Below are positions 12,788 through 23,907 of a stretch of DNA of 64,000 nucleotides, piece by piece. The position numbers were made by a program, and so were the translations under genes. The stretch comes from Williamsia limnetica (lineage in GTDB: Bacteria; Actinomycetota; Actinomycetes; Mycobacteriales; Mycobacteriaceae), in assembly GCF_003217475.1 (NCBI RefSeq), contig NZ_QJSP01000001.1, positions 372,001 through 436,000 of the forward strand, written 5' to 3'. How positions within the stretch are numbered: the first letter of the stretch is position 1; the number at the start of each line of letters is the position of its first letter. The notes beneath the pieces were generated by a model. The model searched no databases and was not told where the DNA came from. It saw only the letters and a list, made by a program, of their open reading frames with translations.

Positions 12788-12838
12788 TGGTGGGTTCTGG
12801 CGACCGTTTCCGCAGGTCACCTACGCCAGAACCCACCA
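12788..12838. terminator. Long intergenic hairpin between acyl-CoA synthetase and ABC-F genes
   Basis: A perfect 15-bp stem (TGGTGGGTTCTGGCG at 12788-12802 with its complement at 12824-12838) closes a 21-base loop. It lies in the 74-base gap between convergent genes and should stop transcription from both sides, though no U-tract follows. Its central 37 bases (12795-12831) align without gaps to the hairpin at 46059-46095. Confidence 0.7.
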
Positions 12839-12846
12839 AGATCGGA

Positions 12847-14478
<1,632 letters not shown>

Positions 14479-14503
14479 GACGCGCCAGTGTACGCCAAAA
14501 CGA

Positions 14504-14516
14504 TACGGTGCCCGTA
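14504..14516 (+). promoter_or_regulatory. Leaderless promoter of the lycopene cyclase gene
   Basis: TACGGT at 14504-14509 lies six bases before the ATG at 14516 and no Shine-Dalgarno sequence is present, so the transcript probably begins at the start codon. The -35 region is not distinct. Confidence 0.5.
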
Positions 14517-15649
14517 TGACGAACCATCTCGTCGACCTCGCCGTGGTCGGAGCCGGGCCCGCAGGCCGCGCACTTGCCCACCGGGGCGCGGCCGCGGGAC
14601 TGCAGGTGTCCCTGATCGACCCCGACGTCGACGCCCGGTGGAAACCCACCTACGCGGCATGGGCAGACGACCTTCCCGATTGGCTCGATCCGTCCGCGAT
14701 CACCGCCCGCAGCCCAACCATCGCGGTCTACACGCCGGGACGCACGGTGCTCGACCGGCCCTACGTCACTCTGGGGACGGCCGAACTGCAGCAATCGCTG
14801 GGACTCGCGGGCGTGCGCATTCATCCACACCGTGCGGACGTCGTCGGAGAAACTTCGGTGCAGCTCGACGACGGTTCTGTGGTGCGCGCCCGAAACGTGG
14901 TGGACGCGCGTGGGTTGCGTGATCGGGACGCGCCCGCGCAAACCGCGTACGGAATCGTCGTCGCACGCTCGGTGGCTGAACCGCTGCTCGATGGCGCCGG
15001 GGCCATACTCATGGATTGGCGTGGCGCACAGAGTGACTCGACGCCCACGTTCCTCTACGTGATTCCATTGGACGACGACCGGGTGCTGCTGGAGGAAACG
15101 TGTCTCGCCGCAGCGCCTGCGATGTCCATCGGCGAGCTGCGTGGTCGACTGACCTCGCGCCTGGCGCATCTCGGTCTGGACATCGATGCACTCGAGGTGT
15201 TCGACACGGAGAAGGTGCGTTTTCCGCTCGTGGACACCGTCCGCCTCCCCTGGGAACACGGCAGACCTGTGCGCTTCGGAGCCGGCGGCGGAATGCTGCA
15301 TCCGGCAACGGGTTACAGCGTCGCCGAATCATTGAGCGCAGCCGATGACCTGATCGCCGCCGTCGCGACCGGCGACGATCCGACGCAGGCGCTGTGGCCC
15401 TGGCGGGCACGGGCGGTGTACCGCCTGCGTGTGCGCGGGCTCGGAGCTCTGCTCAACCTGCCGAACTCGGAACTCGTCGGATTCTTCGAAGCGTTCTTCG
15501 CAGCTCCGGCAGGTCACCGGCGCGCTTACCTCAGCGGCCGTGTCCACCTGGCCGGAACTCTCGGTGCCATGGCCGGAACCGCTCTGCACGCGGACAGGAA
15601 ACTGGCAGGCACCATCATCCGATCCGCGATGCGTTCGACGAGCAGCTGA
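14516..15649 (+). CDS. Lycopene beta-cyclase (CrtL/CrtY type)
   Basis: Flavin-dependent cyclase that closes the ends of lycopene to beta-ionone rings. The 377 residues show an N-terminal dinucleotide fold LAVVGAGPAGRALAHRGAAAGL (8-29), the family stretch TYAAWADDLPDWL, LMDWRGAQ and FLYVIPLDDDRVLLEETCLA, and the C-terminal GGMLHPATGYSVAES, all usual in lycopene cyclases. No other carotenoid gene (crtB, crtI, crtE) is in the window. It ends three bases from the convergent AmaP-like gene. M. tuberculosis H37Rv has, as far as I recall, no such gene at this place, so it marks an insertion relative to that order. Confidence 0.87.
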   Translation: MTNHLVDLAVVGAGPAGRALAHRGAAAGLQVSLIDPDVDARWKPTYAAWADDLPDWLDPSAITARSPTIAVYTPGRTVLDRPYVTLGTAELQQSLGLAGVRIHPHRADVVGETSVQLDDGSVVRARNVVDARGLRDRDAPAQTAYGIVVARSVAEPLLDGAGAILMDWRGAQSDSTPTFLYVIPLDDDRVLLEETCLAAAPAMSIGELRGRLTSRLAHLGLDIDALEVFDTEKVRFPLVDTVRLPWEHGRPVRFGAGGGMLHPATGYSVAESLSAADDLIAAVATGDDPTQALWPWRARAVYRLRVRGLGALLNLPNSELVGFFEAFFAAPAGHRRAYLSGRVHLAGTLGAMAGTALHADRKLAGTIIRSAMRSTSS

Positions 15650-15652
15650 GAC

Positions 15653-16213
15653 TCACTTGTTGACCCCGCGATGGAGGAGCATCTGAACTTCGACGTCTGA
15701 TCCCGCGAACGACAGTTGTAGTTGATGCCGCACAGCCCTGAGCACCTCGATGAGGTCGCGGCCGTCGGCCGTCGGGTCTGCGGTGACCGTGAGTTCGAGG
15801 ATCGGTGTGCTGCCCTCGACGTAACTGCGGGTCCGGGTCGACTGGATACGACGGTGCCGCTCCAGTGACTTCGCAGCGGCCTTGCCCACATCGGAGACCG
15901 ACACCGCGCAAGTTCCACCGACCACGACGGAGTCGGCGCCGACCGACACCGTACGCACCCGGTTCGGTCGTAGGTTGGCGGCCAGCAGCCACACGCCGGC
16001 GAGCGCAAGGATCACGGTGGCGGCGAGCAAGGCCCACGCCCACCACGATTGGTCCGGTGCCGTGTCGATTGCGGTGTTGTCCACCCGCGCCACCGCGTCC
16101 ACGACGACGGCGACACCCTGCCACCACAGCACTGCCACCACGCCGCCGGCGATCAGCGCCAGTCCGGCGACGGCGACCACCAGTCGATCGATCGTGTGTA
16201 CGGTGCGCCTCAT
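15653..16213 (-). CDS. AmaP-like membrane protein of the Asp23 cluster
   Basis: Small membrane protein of 186 residues, last gene of the Asp23/Gls24 operon. Two membrane segments near the N-terminus (about 11-31 LVVAVAGLALIAGGVVAVLWW and 58-79 WAWALLAATVILALAGVWLLAA) precede a soluble domain of about 100 residues (VRTVSVGADSVVVGG through VEVQMLLHRGV). The layout is that of AmaP, the membrane anchor of Asp23 in Staphylococcus, but sequence identity was not measured. It overlaps the stop of the preceding gene by four bases (ATGA), so is translationally coupled. Confidence 0.72.
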   Translation of the reverse strand: MRRTVHTIDRLVVAVAGLALIAGGVVAVLWWQGVAVVVDAVARVDNTAIDTAPDQSWWAWALLAATVILALAGVWLLAANLRPNRVRTVSVGADSVVVGGTCAVSVSDVGKAAAKSLERHRRIQSTRTRSYVEGSTPILELTVTADPTADGRDLIEVLRAVRHQLQLSFAGSDVEVQMLLHRGVNK

Positions 16214-17211
16214 GCCGGAGCTCCTTCCGCGATGACGGGTGGGCGTGGAGGCGCTCTGTGCGCGAGCACGACCTTCGGCGGCGACTCGAGCCAGCTCACC
16301 GCGTCATCGAGCCGTTCCTGTAGCTCGGCGCCGTCCGACCCGGGTTGACCCTGCACGGTCACCTTCGCCCTGCCTCTGCTCACCGTGGTGCCGGCGGAGA
16401 CCGTGGTGTCGTCGTCCAGTGCGATCGCGCTGAGCCGTCGAGCGATGTCGGTGTCCCGGGTCCACACGCCGGGTGCGGCCGTGATGGCCCGATGGGTGCG
16501 CGCGCGGGGCCTGACGGCGTTGTAGAGCAGCCAGAGTCCCACCACGATGGCGCCGATCGCCACTACGGCCATCCAGGTCTGCCAGGGCGTGCCCGACACC
16601 CATCCGGCGGCGTCTGCCAGCCAGGGTTCGGAATTGTAGTGGCCCTGGGCCACCGCGTACTCGCGCCCGATCACCACGGCCGCGAGCACCGCAAGGAGGC
16701 CGATCAGCGCGGCGAGCAATCCTGCGGCCGGGTAGCTTCGCGGAGTGCGGTCATGTCGGGCGATCACGGGCTCAGGCGAATCTTGTTGCACAGCAACGAT
16801 TTCTGCCACCTCTTCGGTGAGCAGCAATTCCGATGGGCTCACTGCCGCGACATCCACATCCACCCGTGCGGGCCGTCGCCCGGTCAACCGCGTCAACACG
16901 TCCGCGACGTGGTGCTGCACGGAGGCTGACACCTCGGCGGCCGACGAGGGCCAGCCGATCGCGATCTCCACAGCGATGGACGGATGCCGGGAATCGGAAT
17001 CAGCCAGCGCTTTCGGCAGATTGCGGCCGGTCAGCGATCCGAGCGTCACCGAGTGGGCAACAACGCCCGGGACCTCCAGTGCGGCCTGCCGGGCGATCTG
17101 GGAGTAGACCCGCGCTTCGATGTGCAGATCTCCCCGATCGGCGGGCGGCGCCGGAGGTTGTACGTGTAGGTCGTGCGGTACCGACCGCTGCGCCACCGCG
17201 GTGTCAGCCAC
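16210..17211 (-). CDS. Asp23-domain protein with two membrane segments and a C-terminal DUF6286-like domain
   Basis: A 333-residue protein that joins an N-terminal Asp23/Gls24-like domain (about 28-125: IEARVYSQIARQAALEVPGV, then VEIAIGWPSSAAEVSASVQH) to two membrane segments (about 160-180 and 212-234) and a C-terminal domain like that of the next gene (VWTRDTDIARRLSAIALDDD). It may therefore serve as both Asp23 partner and anchor. The GTG at 17209-17211 is used; it overlaps the small membrane gene by 8 bases. The function of these fusion proteins is unknown; the Asp23 family is linked to envelope or alkaline stress in Gram-positives. Confidence 0.75.
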   Translation of the reverse strand: MADTAVAQRSVPHDLHVQPPAPPADRGDLHIEARVYSQIARQAALEVPGVVAHSVTLGSLTGRNLPKALADSDSRHPSIAVEIAIGWPSSAAEVSASVQHHVADVLTRLTGRRPARVDVDVAAVSPSELLLTEEVAEIVAVQQDSPEPVIARHDRTPRSYPAAGLLAALIGLLAVLAAVVIGREYAVAQGHYNSEPWLADAAGWVSGTPWQTWMAVVAIGAIVVGLWLLYNAVRPRARTHRAITAAPGVWTRDTDIARRLSAIALDDDTTVSAGTTVSRGRAKVTVQGQPGSDGAELQERLDDAVSWLESPPKVVLAHRAPPRPPVIAEGAPA

Positions 17212-17383
17212 GGCCCTTGCTCCGCAGCAGTACGCCGAGATCTATACGACCGTCGCGGTGCGCCCCGACCGCGAGGCCGACCGCGCCGAAGACCAGCGCG
17301 ATCAGCAGGCCGAAGAATCCGCCTGTGGTGACCGCCAACGCCAACATCAGGCCCACGATCAGCCCTAAGACGGTATTGCTCAT
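17204..17383 (-). CDS. Small DUF2273-like membrane protein
   Basis: A 59-residue protein, MSNTVLGLIVGLMLALAVTT followed by a second hydrophobic stretch (FFGLLIALVFGAVGLAVGAH) and a short basic tail. DUF2273-type small membrane proteins commonly accompany Asp23 and AmaP genes, and the shape fits. The ATG at 17381-17383 gives the compact protein; the open frame extends 22 codons further without support. AAAAGAG lies 8 bases upstream. It is in the same operon, between the HPD-motif protein and the Asp23 fusion. Confidence 0.7.
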   Translation of the reverse strand: MSNTVLGLIVGLMLALAVTTGGFFGLLIALVFGAVGLAVGAHRDGRIDLGVLLRSKGRG

Positions 17384-17412
17384 GGGAAATACTCTTTTCT
17401 CGAATCGCTCGT

Positions 17413-17679
17413 TCAGATATCGATGTATCGGACACTCCCCGGAACCCACCGGGGCAGGAGTTGTCGCCAGCGCGTTCGCCGCGGCCGGGATCGCACGAAC
17501 GTGGGGGGCGGGGCCCGCCTTGCCCTCGTCTCGAACTCGGCGTCAAGGCGGGCCAGCGCCGCATTCATGGTGTCGGACCGACCGCCGCGATCCGGATGGT
17601 GCTCGCGGATGAGCTGCCTCCGCCGCACTCGGTACTCCGGATCCGAGAAGCGGTCCGCGTCAGACCCTGGCGACGACAT
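17413..17679 (-). CDS. Small protein with a minimal J-domain-like HPD motif
   Basis: An 88-residue protein of unknown function. Its centre, YRVRRRQLIREHHPDRGG, followed by MNAALARLDAEF, resembles helix II, the HPD loop and helix III of DnaJ J-domains; helix I and IV seem absent or unrecognisable. The C-terminal third is very basic with aromatics (RWRQLLPRWVPGSVRYIDI), perhaps binding membrane or nucleic acid. The ATG at 17677-17679 lies inside the end of the preceding gene (20-base overlap), implying coupled translation. A true J-domain would engage DnaK through HPD; that is inference. Confidence 0.62.
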   Translation of the reverse strand: MSSPGSDADRFSDPEYRVRRRQLIREHHPDRGGRSDTMNAALARLDAEFETRARRAPPPTFVRSRPRRTRWRQLLPRWVPGSVRYIDI

Positions 17680-17953
17680 CCTCGACCACCACGGTTGCCG
17701 GCACACCGACCACGTCGGACGCCACGCGTTGGACCTCCGCGGCGACCGCTCTGATGTCGTCGTCGAGGAAGAGAACGACGTGGACCTCGACGCCGGATCT
17801 GTCGAGCCGGACACCGTTGACCCGACCGCCGGGCAAGTAGGTTGCCACCTCCCCGAGGACACCTCCGTGCAGCTCCGCGACCCCGTCCAGGCCGGTCACA
17901 GCGGTCGCCACCTGCTGGGCGGGGGTCACATCGTGGGTGGGCACACCGCTCAC
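17660..17953 (-). CDS. Short Asp23-like protein
   Basis: A 97-residue protein with the beta-alpha-beta pattern of the Asp23/Gls24 core: LGEVATYLPGGRVNGVRLDR, VEVHVVLFLDDDIRAVAAEV, then VVGVPATVVVEDVVARV. It lacks a membrane segment. The GTG at 17951-17953 overlaps the stop of the larger Asp23 gene by four bases (GTGA), which fixes the start. A GTG three codons later is the alternative. It probably interacts with other Asp23 proteins of this operon; this is inferred from fold and context. Confidence 0.65.
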   Translation of the reverse strand: MSGVPTHDVTPAQQVATAVTGLDGVAELHGGVLGEVATYLPGGRVNGVRLDRSGVEVHVVLFLDDDIRAVAAEVQRVASDVVGVPATVVVEDVVARV

Positions 17954-18435
17954 TGGACTCGCGGGCTGGACTGGCTGTCGGACCCGATCTCGTCGCCGTC
18001 GAGATGTACGTCGTGCACGGTCACGTTGACCTCGGCCACTTCCAGACCGGTCATCTTCTCGATCGCGTCGATCACGTTGGAGCGCACTGCCTGCGAGAGT
18101 TGGTGAATGGCGACGCCGTAGTCGGCGACCAATCCGATGTCGACGGCTGCCTGCCGCTCGCCGACCTCGACCGAAACACCCTGGGTGACGTTCGCAGATG
18201 CGCCCGGAATCGTCTCGCGCAGTTTTCCGACTGCACGAGCGGCTCCGCCGCCGAGGTCGTAGACCCCATCGACTTCGCGCGTCGCGATGCCGGCGATCTT
18301 GGCGATCACCACGTCGGCGATCGATGTCTTGCCGTGATCGCCCGCAACCACATCCCCGCCGATAGACGACGCGACGATGTCGCGGTCTTGCGCCGAACCC
18401 GTTGCGCCAACGGTCTTTGTTGCTGCAGTTGTCAT
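17950..18435 (-). CDS. Asp23/Gls24 family envelope stress response protein
   Basis: First gene of the operon, 161 residues. The Asp23 domain spans about 35-140: TSIADVVIAKIAGIATREVDGVYDLGG, then VSVEVGERQAAVDIGLVADYGVAIHQL and MTGLEVAEVNVTVHDVHLD. Soluble; Asp23 proteins gather in large amounts at the membrane under envelope or pH stress in staphylococci. The ATG at 18433-18435 has AAGGAG upstream; the open frame extends 40 codons further into the promoter region, which I reject. The operon is divergent from an ECF sigma factor, a natural candidate for its regulator. Confidence 0.85.
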   Translation of the reverse strand: MTTAATKTVGATGSAQDRDIVASSIGGDVVAGDHGKTSIADVVIAKIAGIATREVDGVYDLGGGAARAVGKLRETIPGASANVTQGVSVEVGERQAAVDIGLVADYGVAIHQLSQAVRSNVIDAIEKMTGLEVAEVNVTVHDVHLDGDEIGSDSQSSPRVQ

Positions 18436-18579
18436 GTGAATGGCTCCTTGCGTCGATGGGTCTCGATCTCGGTGGACCCGAATCTTTCCGATCCATCTAC
18501 TTAGACGACGGTCCCCGCGCAAAGTGCACGCGAGGCCACAAGTGACTTCCACCACTACCGCCTATGGCATGCTTAACAA

Positions 18580-19179
18580 GTGAACGAACAGGGCGAAGAT
18601 TCGTTGATTCGCGCCGCAGCCATCGGAGACAGACTCGCTTTTGACGAGCTCGTCCGGCGGCACCTGCGACCGCTGTTGAGTTACGCCACCCGCCTCGTGT
18701 CGGACCCGACGACGGCTGAGGACGTCACGCAGGAGACCTTCATCGCGGCCTGGCGCAACCTCCCCGACTACGAACAGCGCTCTTCATTTCGCACCTGGCT
18801 GTTCACGATCGCGTCGCGTAAGGCGATCGACCTGCGCCGACGTCGTTCGGCGATCCCGACGGAGGACGACCGACTGGACGGCCCGGACCGCCGCAACACC
18901 GACCCGTACGACCAGTACGTCGGGCAAACCCTGTTCGACGCGTTGCAGGTCGAGTTGGAGCGGTTGAGCTACCACGCCAGAGCGTGCTGGTGGCTACGGG
19001 AGGTCGAGGGCTTGTCCCACGAGGAAATCGCAACAGCCTTGGCGATCACACGAGGTTCGGTGCGCGGCCACCTGCAGCGAGCAAGGGCGCACCTGGCGCA
19101 ACAACTTGCGCCATGGAATCCGGACAGACACGATCGAAGTGAGACGCAGCGGAGCTCGACCGAACAGCGGAGAGGATGA
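18580..19179 (+). CDS. ECF-type RNA polymerase sigma factor
   Basis: Extracytoplasmic-function sigma factor of 199 residues. Region 2 spans about 20-88 (FDELVRRHLRPLLSYATRLV, DVTQETFIAAWRNLPDY, FRTWLFTIASRKAIDLRRRR) and region 4 about 120-172 (ACWWLREVEGLSHEEIATAL, ITRGSVRGHLQRARAHL). No anti-sigma gene of the zinc-binding type follows. The start is a GTG at 18580-18582. It is divergent from the Asp23 operon across 144 bases and cotranscribed with the next small gene (6-base gap), so it may control the envelope-stress operon and itself. That role is inferred from position only. Confidence 0.88.
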   Translation: MNEQGEDSLIRAAAIGDRLAFDELVRRHLRPLLSYATRLVSDPTTAEDVTQETFIAAWRNLPDYEQRSSFRTWLFTIASRKAIDLRRRRSAIPTEDDRLDGPDRRNTDPYDQYVGQTLFDALQVELERLSYHARACWWLREVEGLSHEEIATALAITRGSVRGHLQRARAHLAQQLAPWNPDRHDRSETQRSSTEQRRG

Positions 19180-19185
19180 CCTGTA

Positions 19186-19620
19186 ATGGCACAGCCCGCG
19201 AACGACAACGATCTGTGGATCGCCGACGCCGCAGCCCAACTCGGTGACCGCACCGACGACACCGACGTCTACAACAGGCTTGCGCCGAAGCTGCGCGCCA
19301 CAGTGCGGCGCGGGGTCCCGATCGCCACAGACAGCGCCGGTATCGAGGTCAACACCAGGGCGCTGCGGTTCTCGCTCGCGCGCATCGTCGGCGATGTGTG
19401 CCAACGCGAAATCGCTGCGTTGCACTTCGACACCGACGGAAAGATCATCCAACGAGTGCGTCTGGATCTGGTCGGACGCTACGACGACGAACTCGGAGTC
19501 CTCGGCGACCACGTCCGCGACACCGTGAGAGCGGGTCTGGGCCAACTGCTCGGCCCGGCCACCGGCGCACAAATAGCCATCGAGGTCCGCTGGACGGACC
19601 TCGAATCGCCTACGTCCTGA
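19186..19620 (+). CDS. Uncharacterised 144-residue partner of the ECF sigma factor
   Basis: Not a family I can name. The protein is soluble, with no membrane segment and a single cysteine (VGDVCQREIAALH). The C-terminal half (IIQRVRLDLVGRYDDELGVL, HVRDTVRAGLGQLLG, AQIAIEVRWTDL) shows a strand-helix-strand pattern that recalls the Asp23 fold in the divergent operon. It starts 6 bases after the sigma gene with AGGA nearby. Possible roles are a sigma modulator or a further Asp23-like subunit; neither is shown. Confidence 0.6.
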   Translation: MAQPANDNDLWIADAAAQLGDRTDDTDVYNRLAPKLRATVRRGVPIATDSAGIEVNTRALRFSLARIVGDVCQREIAALHFDTDGKIIQRVRLDLVGRYDDELGVLGDHVRDTVRAGLGQLLGPATGAQIAIEVRWTDLESPTS

Positions 19621-19646
19621 AACTCCGACACGCCTACCAACCGCAC

Positions 19647-19708
19647 ACGCTCCACAAATGCGAAGACGCTCCACGTATTTGTGGAGCGTCTTCGTATTGG
19701 TGGAGCGT
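19647..19708. terminator. Nested two-tier hairpin between convergent genes
   Basis: An inner perfect 14-bp stem (CGAAGACGCTCCAC at 19661-19674 with 19681-19694) has a 6-base loop. An outer stem (ACGCTCCACAAATG at 19647-19660 with 19695-19708) continues it with one mismatch and one G-T pair, giving about 28 paired positions. The 9-mer ACGCTCCAC is used once in each tier (19647 and 19666). It should terminate both the sigma-factor transcript and, from the other side, the suf transcript. Confidence 0.75.
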
Positions 19709-19721
19709 CTTGAAATGACCG

Positions 19722-20081
19722 TCAGACGGTGAAGCCGAGGGCGCGCAACTGATCACGGCCGTCGTCGGTGATCTTGTCCGGGCCCCACGGCGGCAGCCAC
19801 ACCCAGTTGAGCTCGATATCGGTGCACAGACCGGACGAGGTGATCAGGACCGAACGGATCTGATCCTCGATGACGTCGGTCAACGGGCAGGCCGCCGACG
19901 TCAGGGTCATATCGATCTTTGCCACCGCGTCGCTGTTCACGTCGAGACCGTAGACCAGTCCGAGATCGACGACGTTGATGCCGAGCTCGGGGTCCACCAC
20001 GTCACGCATGGCCTCTTCGATGTCTTCGATTTTCGGGAGCGAAGTCTGCACTTCGCCCGCCGACGCAACTTCTTCACTCAT
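19722..20081 (-). CDS. sufT: Fe-S cluster assembly factor SufT (MIP18/DUF59 family)
   Basis: MIP18-family protein that helps deliver Fe-S clusters, last gene of the suf operon. The 119 residues show AMRDVVDPELGINVVDLGLVY (residues 24-44) and LTSAACPLTDVIEDQI, with the usual reactive Cys in the latter, and the C-terminal WVWLPPWGPDKITDDG. The ATG at 20079-20081 overlaps the sufU stop by four bases (ATGA), so they are coupled. It is equivalent to Rv1466. A strong hairpin follows its stop. Confidence 0.9.
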   Translation of the reverse strand: MSEEVASAGEVQTSLPKIEDIEEAMRDVVDPELGINVVDLGLVYGLDVNSDAVAKIDMTLTSAACPLTDVIEDQIRSVLITSSGLCTDIELNWVWLPPWGPDKITDDGRDQLRALGFTV

Positions 20082-20547
20082 GCTGACTCCCTGGCCGAAT
20101 TCTCTTTGCTGACAACTGTTTGTGCCAGCGCGTCTTTGAATGCCATCCATCCGAGCAACGCGCACTTCACGCGTGCCGGGTACTTGCTGACCCCGACGAA
20201 GGCGATACCGTCGCCGATGACTTCTTCATCGCCTTCGACCCTGCCGCGCGAGGTCATCATCGTGTTGAAGGAGTCGACCGTGGCCAAGGCCTCTTCAACA
20301 GACTGCCCCACCAACTGTTCGAACATCACCGACGTCGAAGCCTGCGATATCGAGCAGCCCTGACCGTCGTACGACACGTCGGTTACCTGGTGTCCGTCCT
20401 CGGACAAGTGGACCCGCAGGGTGACCTCGTCACCGCAGGTCGGATTGACGTGGTGCACCTCGGCACCGAAAGGGTCGCGCAGCCCACGCCCCTGGGGATG
20501 TTTGTAATGGTCCAGGATCACTTCCTGGTACATCTGCTCCATGCGCA

Positions 20548-20548
<1 letters not shown>
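20078..20548 (-). CDS. sufU: SufU zinc-dependent sulfurtransferase
   Basis: SufU accepts persulfide sulfur from SufS and passes it to the SufBCD scaffold. The 156 residues carry the conserved zinc site: Cys38 and Asp40 (NPTCGDEV), Cys65 (DGQGCSIS) and Cys129 (KCALLGW). The start ATG at 20546-20548 shares one base with the sufS stop (TGATG). A second ATG two codons later is possible. Equivalent to Rv1465. Confidence 0.92.
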
Positions 20549-22640
<2,092 letters not shown>

Positions 22641-22698
22641 TGTATTTTCAGTCCTTGCCTGTATCTGTGCTTGAAAGTTTGTTGGTGTCGGCCGGGGC

Positions 22699-23907
22699 TC
22701 AGGCGCCGGCGACCCCGAGTTCGGCTTCGACTGCCGCTTCGAGCCGCTCACGCAACTCCGGCACACCTATCTTGGCGATCACCTCACCGAAGAAGCCGCG
22801 AACCACCAACCGGCGGGCCTGGTCTTCGGGGATGCCGCGCGCCTGCAGGTAGAACAGCTGCTCATCGTCGAAACGTCCGGTGGCGCTGGCGTGTCCGGCC
22901 CCGACGATCTCGCCGGTCTCGATTTCCAGGTTGGGCACGGAGTCGGCGCGTGCACCGTCGGTGAGGATCAGGTTCCGGTTGAGCTCGAACGTGTCGGTTC
23001 CCTCGGCCTCGGCACGGATCAGCACATCGCCGACCCAGACCGTATGAGCTTCCCGGGTTCGATCGCCAGCGACGCCCTGCAGGGCACCTTTGTAGACGAC
23101 GTTCGAACGGCAGTGCGGCTGAGAGTGATCCACGAACAGGTGCTGCTCGAGGTGCTGTCCGGCGTCTGCGAAGTACAGCCCGAGCAACTCGGCGTCGCCT
23201 CCGGGTCCGTCGTAGTGCACGATCGGGGACATACGTACCAGGTCGCCGCCCAGACTGATGGCGAAATGCCGCAGCACCGCGTCGCGTCCGAGCCGATTGT
23301 GGTGTGCGGCAACATGGACCGCGTCATCGGCCCAGTCGTGAAGATTGACGACGGTCAGATGCGCACTGTCGCCGACGATGAACTCGATGTTCTCGGCGTA
23401 CGTGCCGGAGCCCTTCTGGTCGATGACCACGACGGCTTTGGCGAAGGCCTCGAGACGGACCTGCAGATGCCCGAATGCGAACTCACCCACGCCGGGACCC
23501 TCGATCACAACTGTGATCGGGTCTGCCGGCGTGACCTCTTTGCCGACCGTGATCACGGTCGCCTGGGAGAATGACGAGTACGCCTGTGCTGCTACGCGAT
23601 CGAAGGGCACCCCGCCCTGTCCGAGACGCTTGTCGTCACGGCCGACGGTCTCGACGCTCGTGCCGTCGACGAGACCCTCGACCGTCGTCACCGCTTGCGC
23701 GGTCGCTTTCGCCGATCCGTCGTGCAGTCCGCGCAGGCGCCGGAACGGGGTGAACCTCCACGCCTCGTCCTTGGACCGCGGGACCTCGAACGCATCGACG
23801 TCGAACGAGGTGAACTGCTCCCCTTTGTTCGCGACAGGCCGCACGTTCTCGCCCTGTACCGCGCCGACCACTCCGGCCGGTCCTGCAACTCCGGAAGGAG
23901 AACTCAT
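22699..23907 (-). CDS. sufD: SufD, Fe-S scaffold subunit
   Basis: SufD forms a dimer with SufB and is needed for iron acquisition by the scaffold. The 402 residues carry the family N-terminus [19 protein letters not shown] and the C-terminal core [20 protein letters not shown] typical of SufB/SufD (here [23 protein letters not shown]). The start at 23907 overlaps the sufB stop by four bases. Equivalent to Rv1462. Confidence 0.93.
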   Translation of the reverse strand: MSSPSGVAGPAGVVGAVQGENVRPVANKGEQFTSFDVDAFEVPRSKDEAWRFTPFRRLRGLHDGSAKATAQAVTTVEGLVDGTSVETVGRDDKRLGQGGVPFDRVAAQAYSSFSQATVITVGKEVTPADPITVVIEGPGVGEFAFGHLQVRLEAFAKAVVVIDQKGSGTYAENIEFIVGDSAHLTVVNLHDWADDAVHVAAHHNRLGRDAVLRHFAISLGGDLVRMSPIVHYDGPGGDAELLGLYFADAGQHLEQHLFVDHSQPHCRSNVVYKGALQGVAGDRTREAHTVWVGDVLIRAEAEGTDTFELNRNLILTDGARADSVPNLEIETGEIVGAGHASATGRFDDEQLFYLQARGIPEDQARRLVVRGFFGEVIAKIGVPELRERLEAAVEAELGVAGA

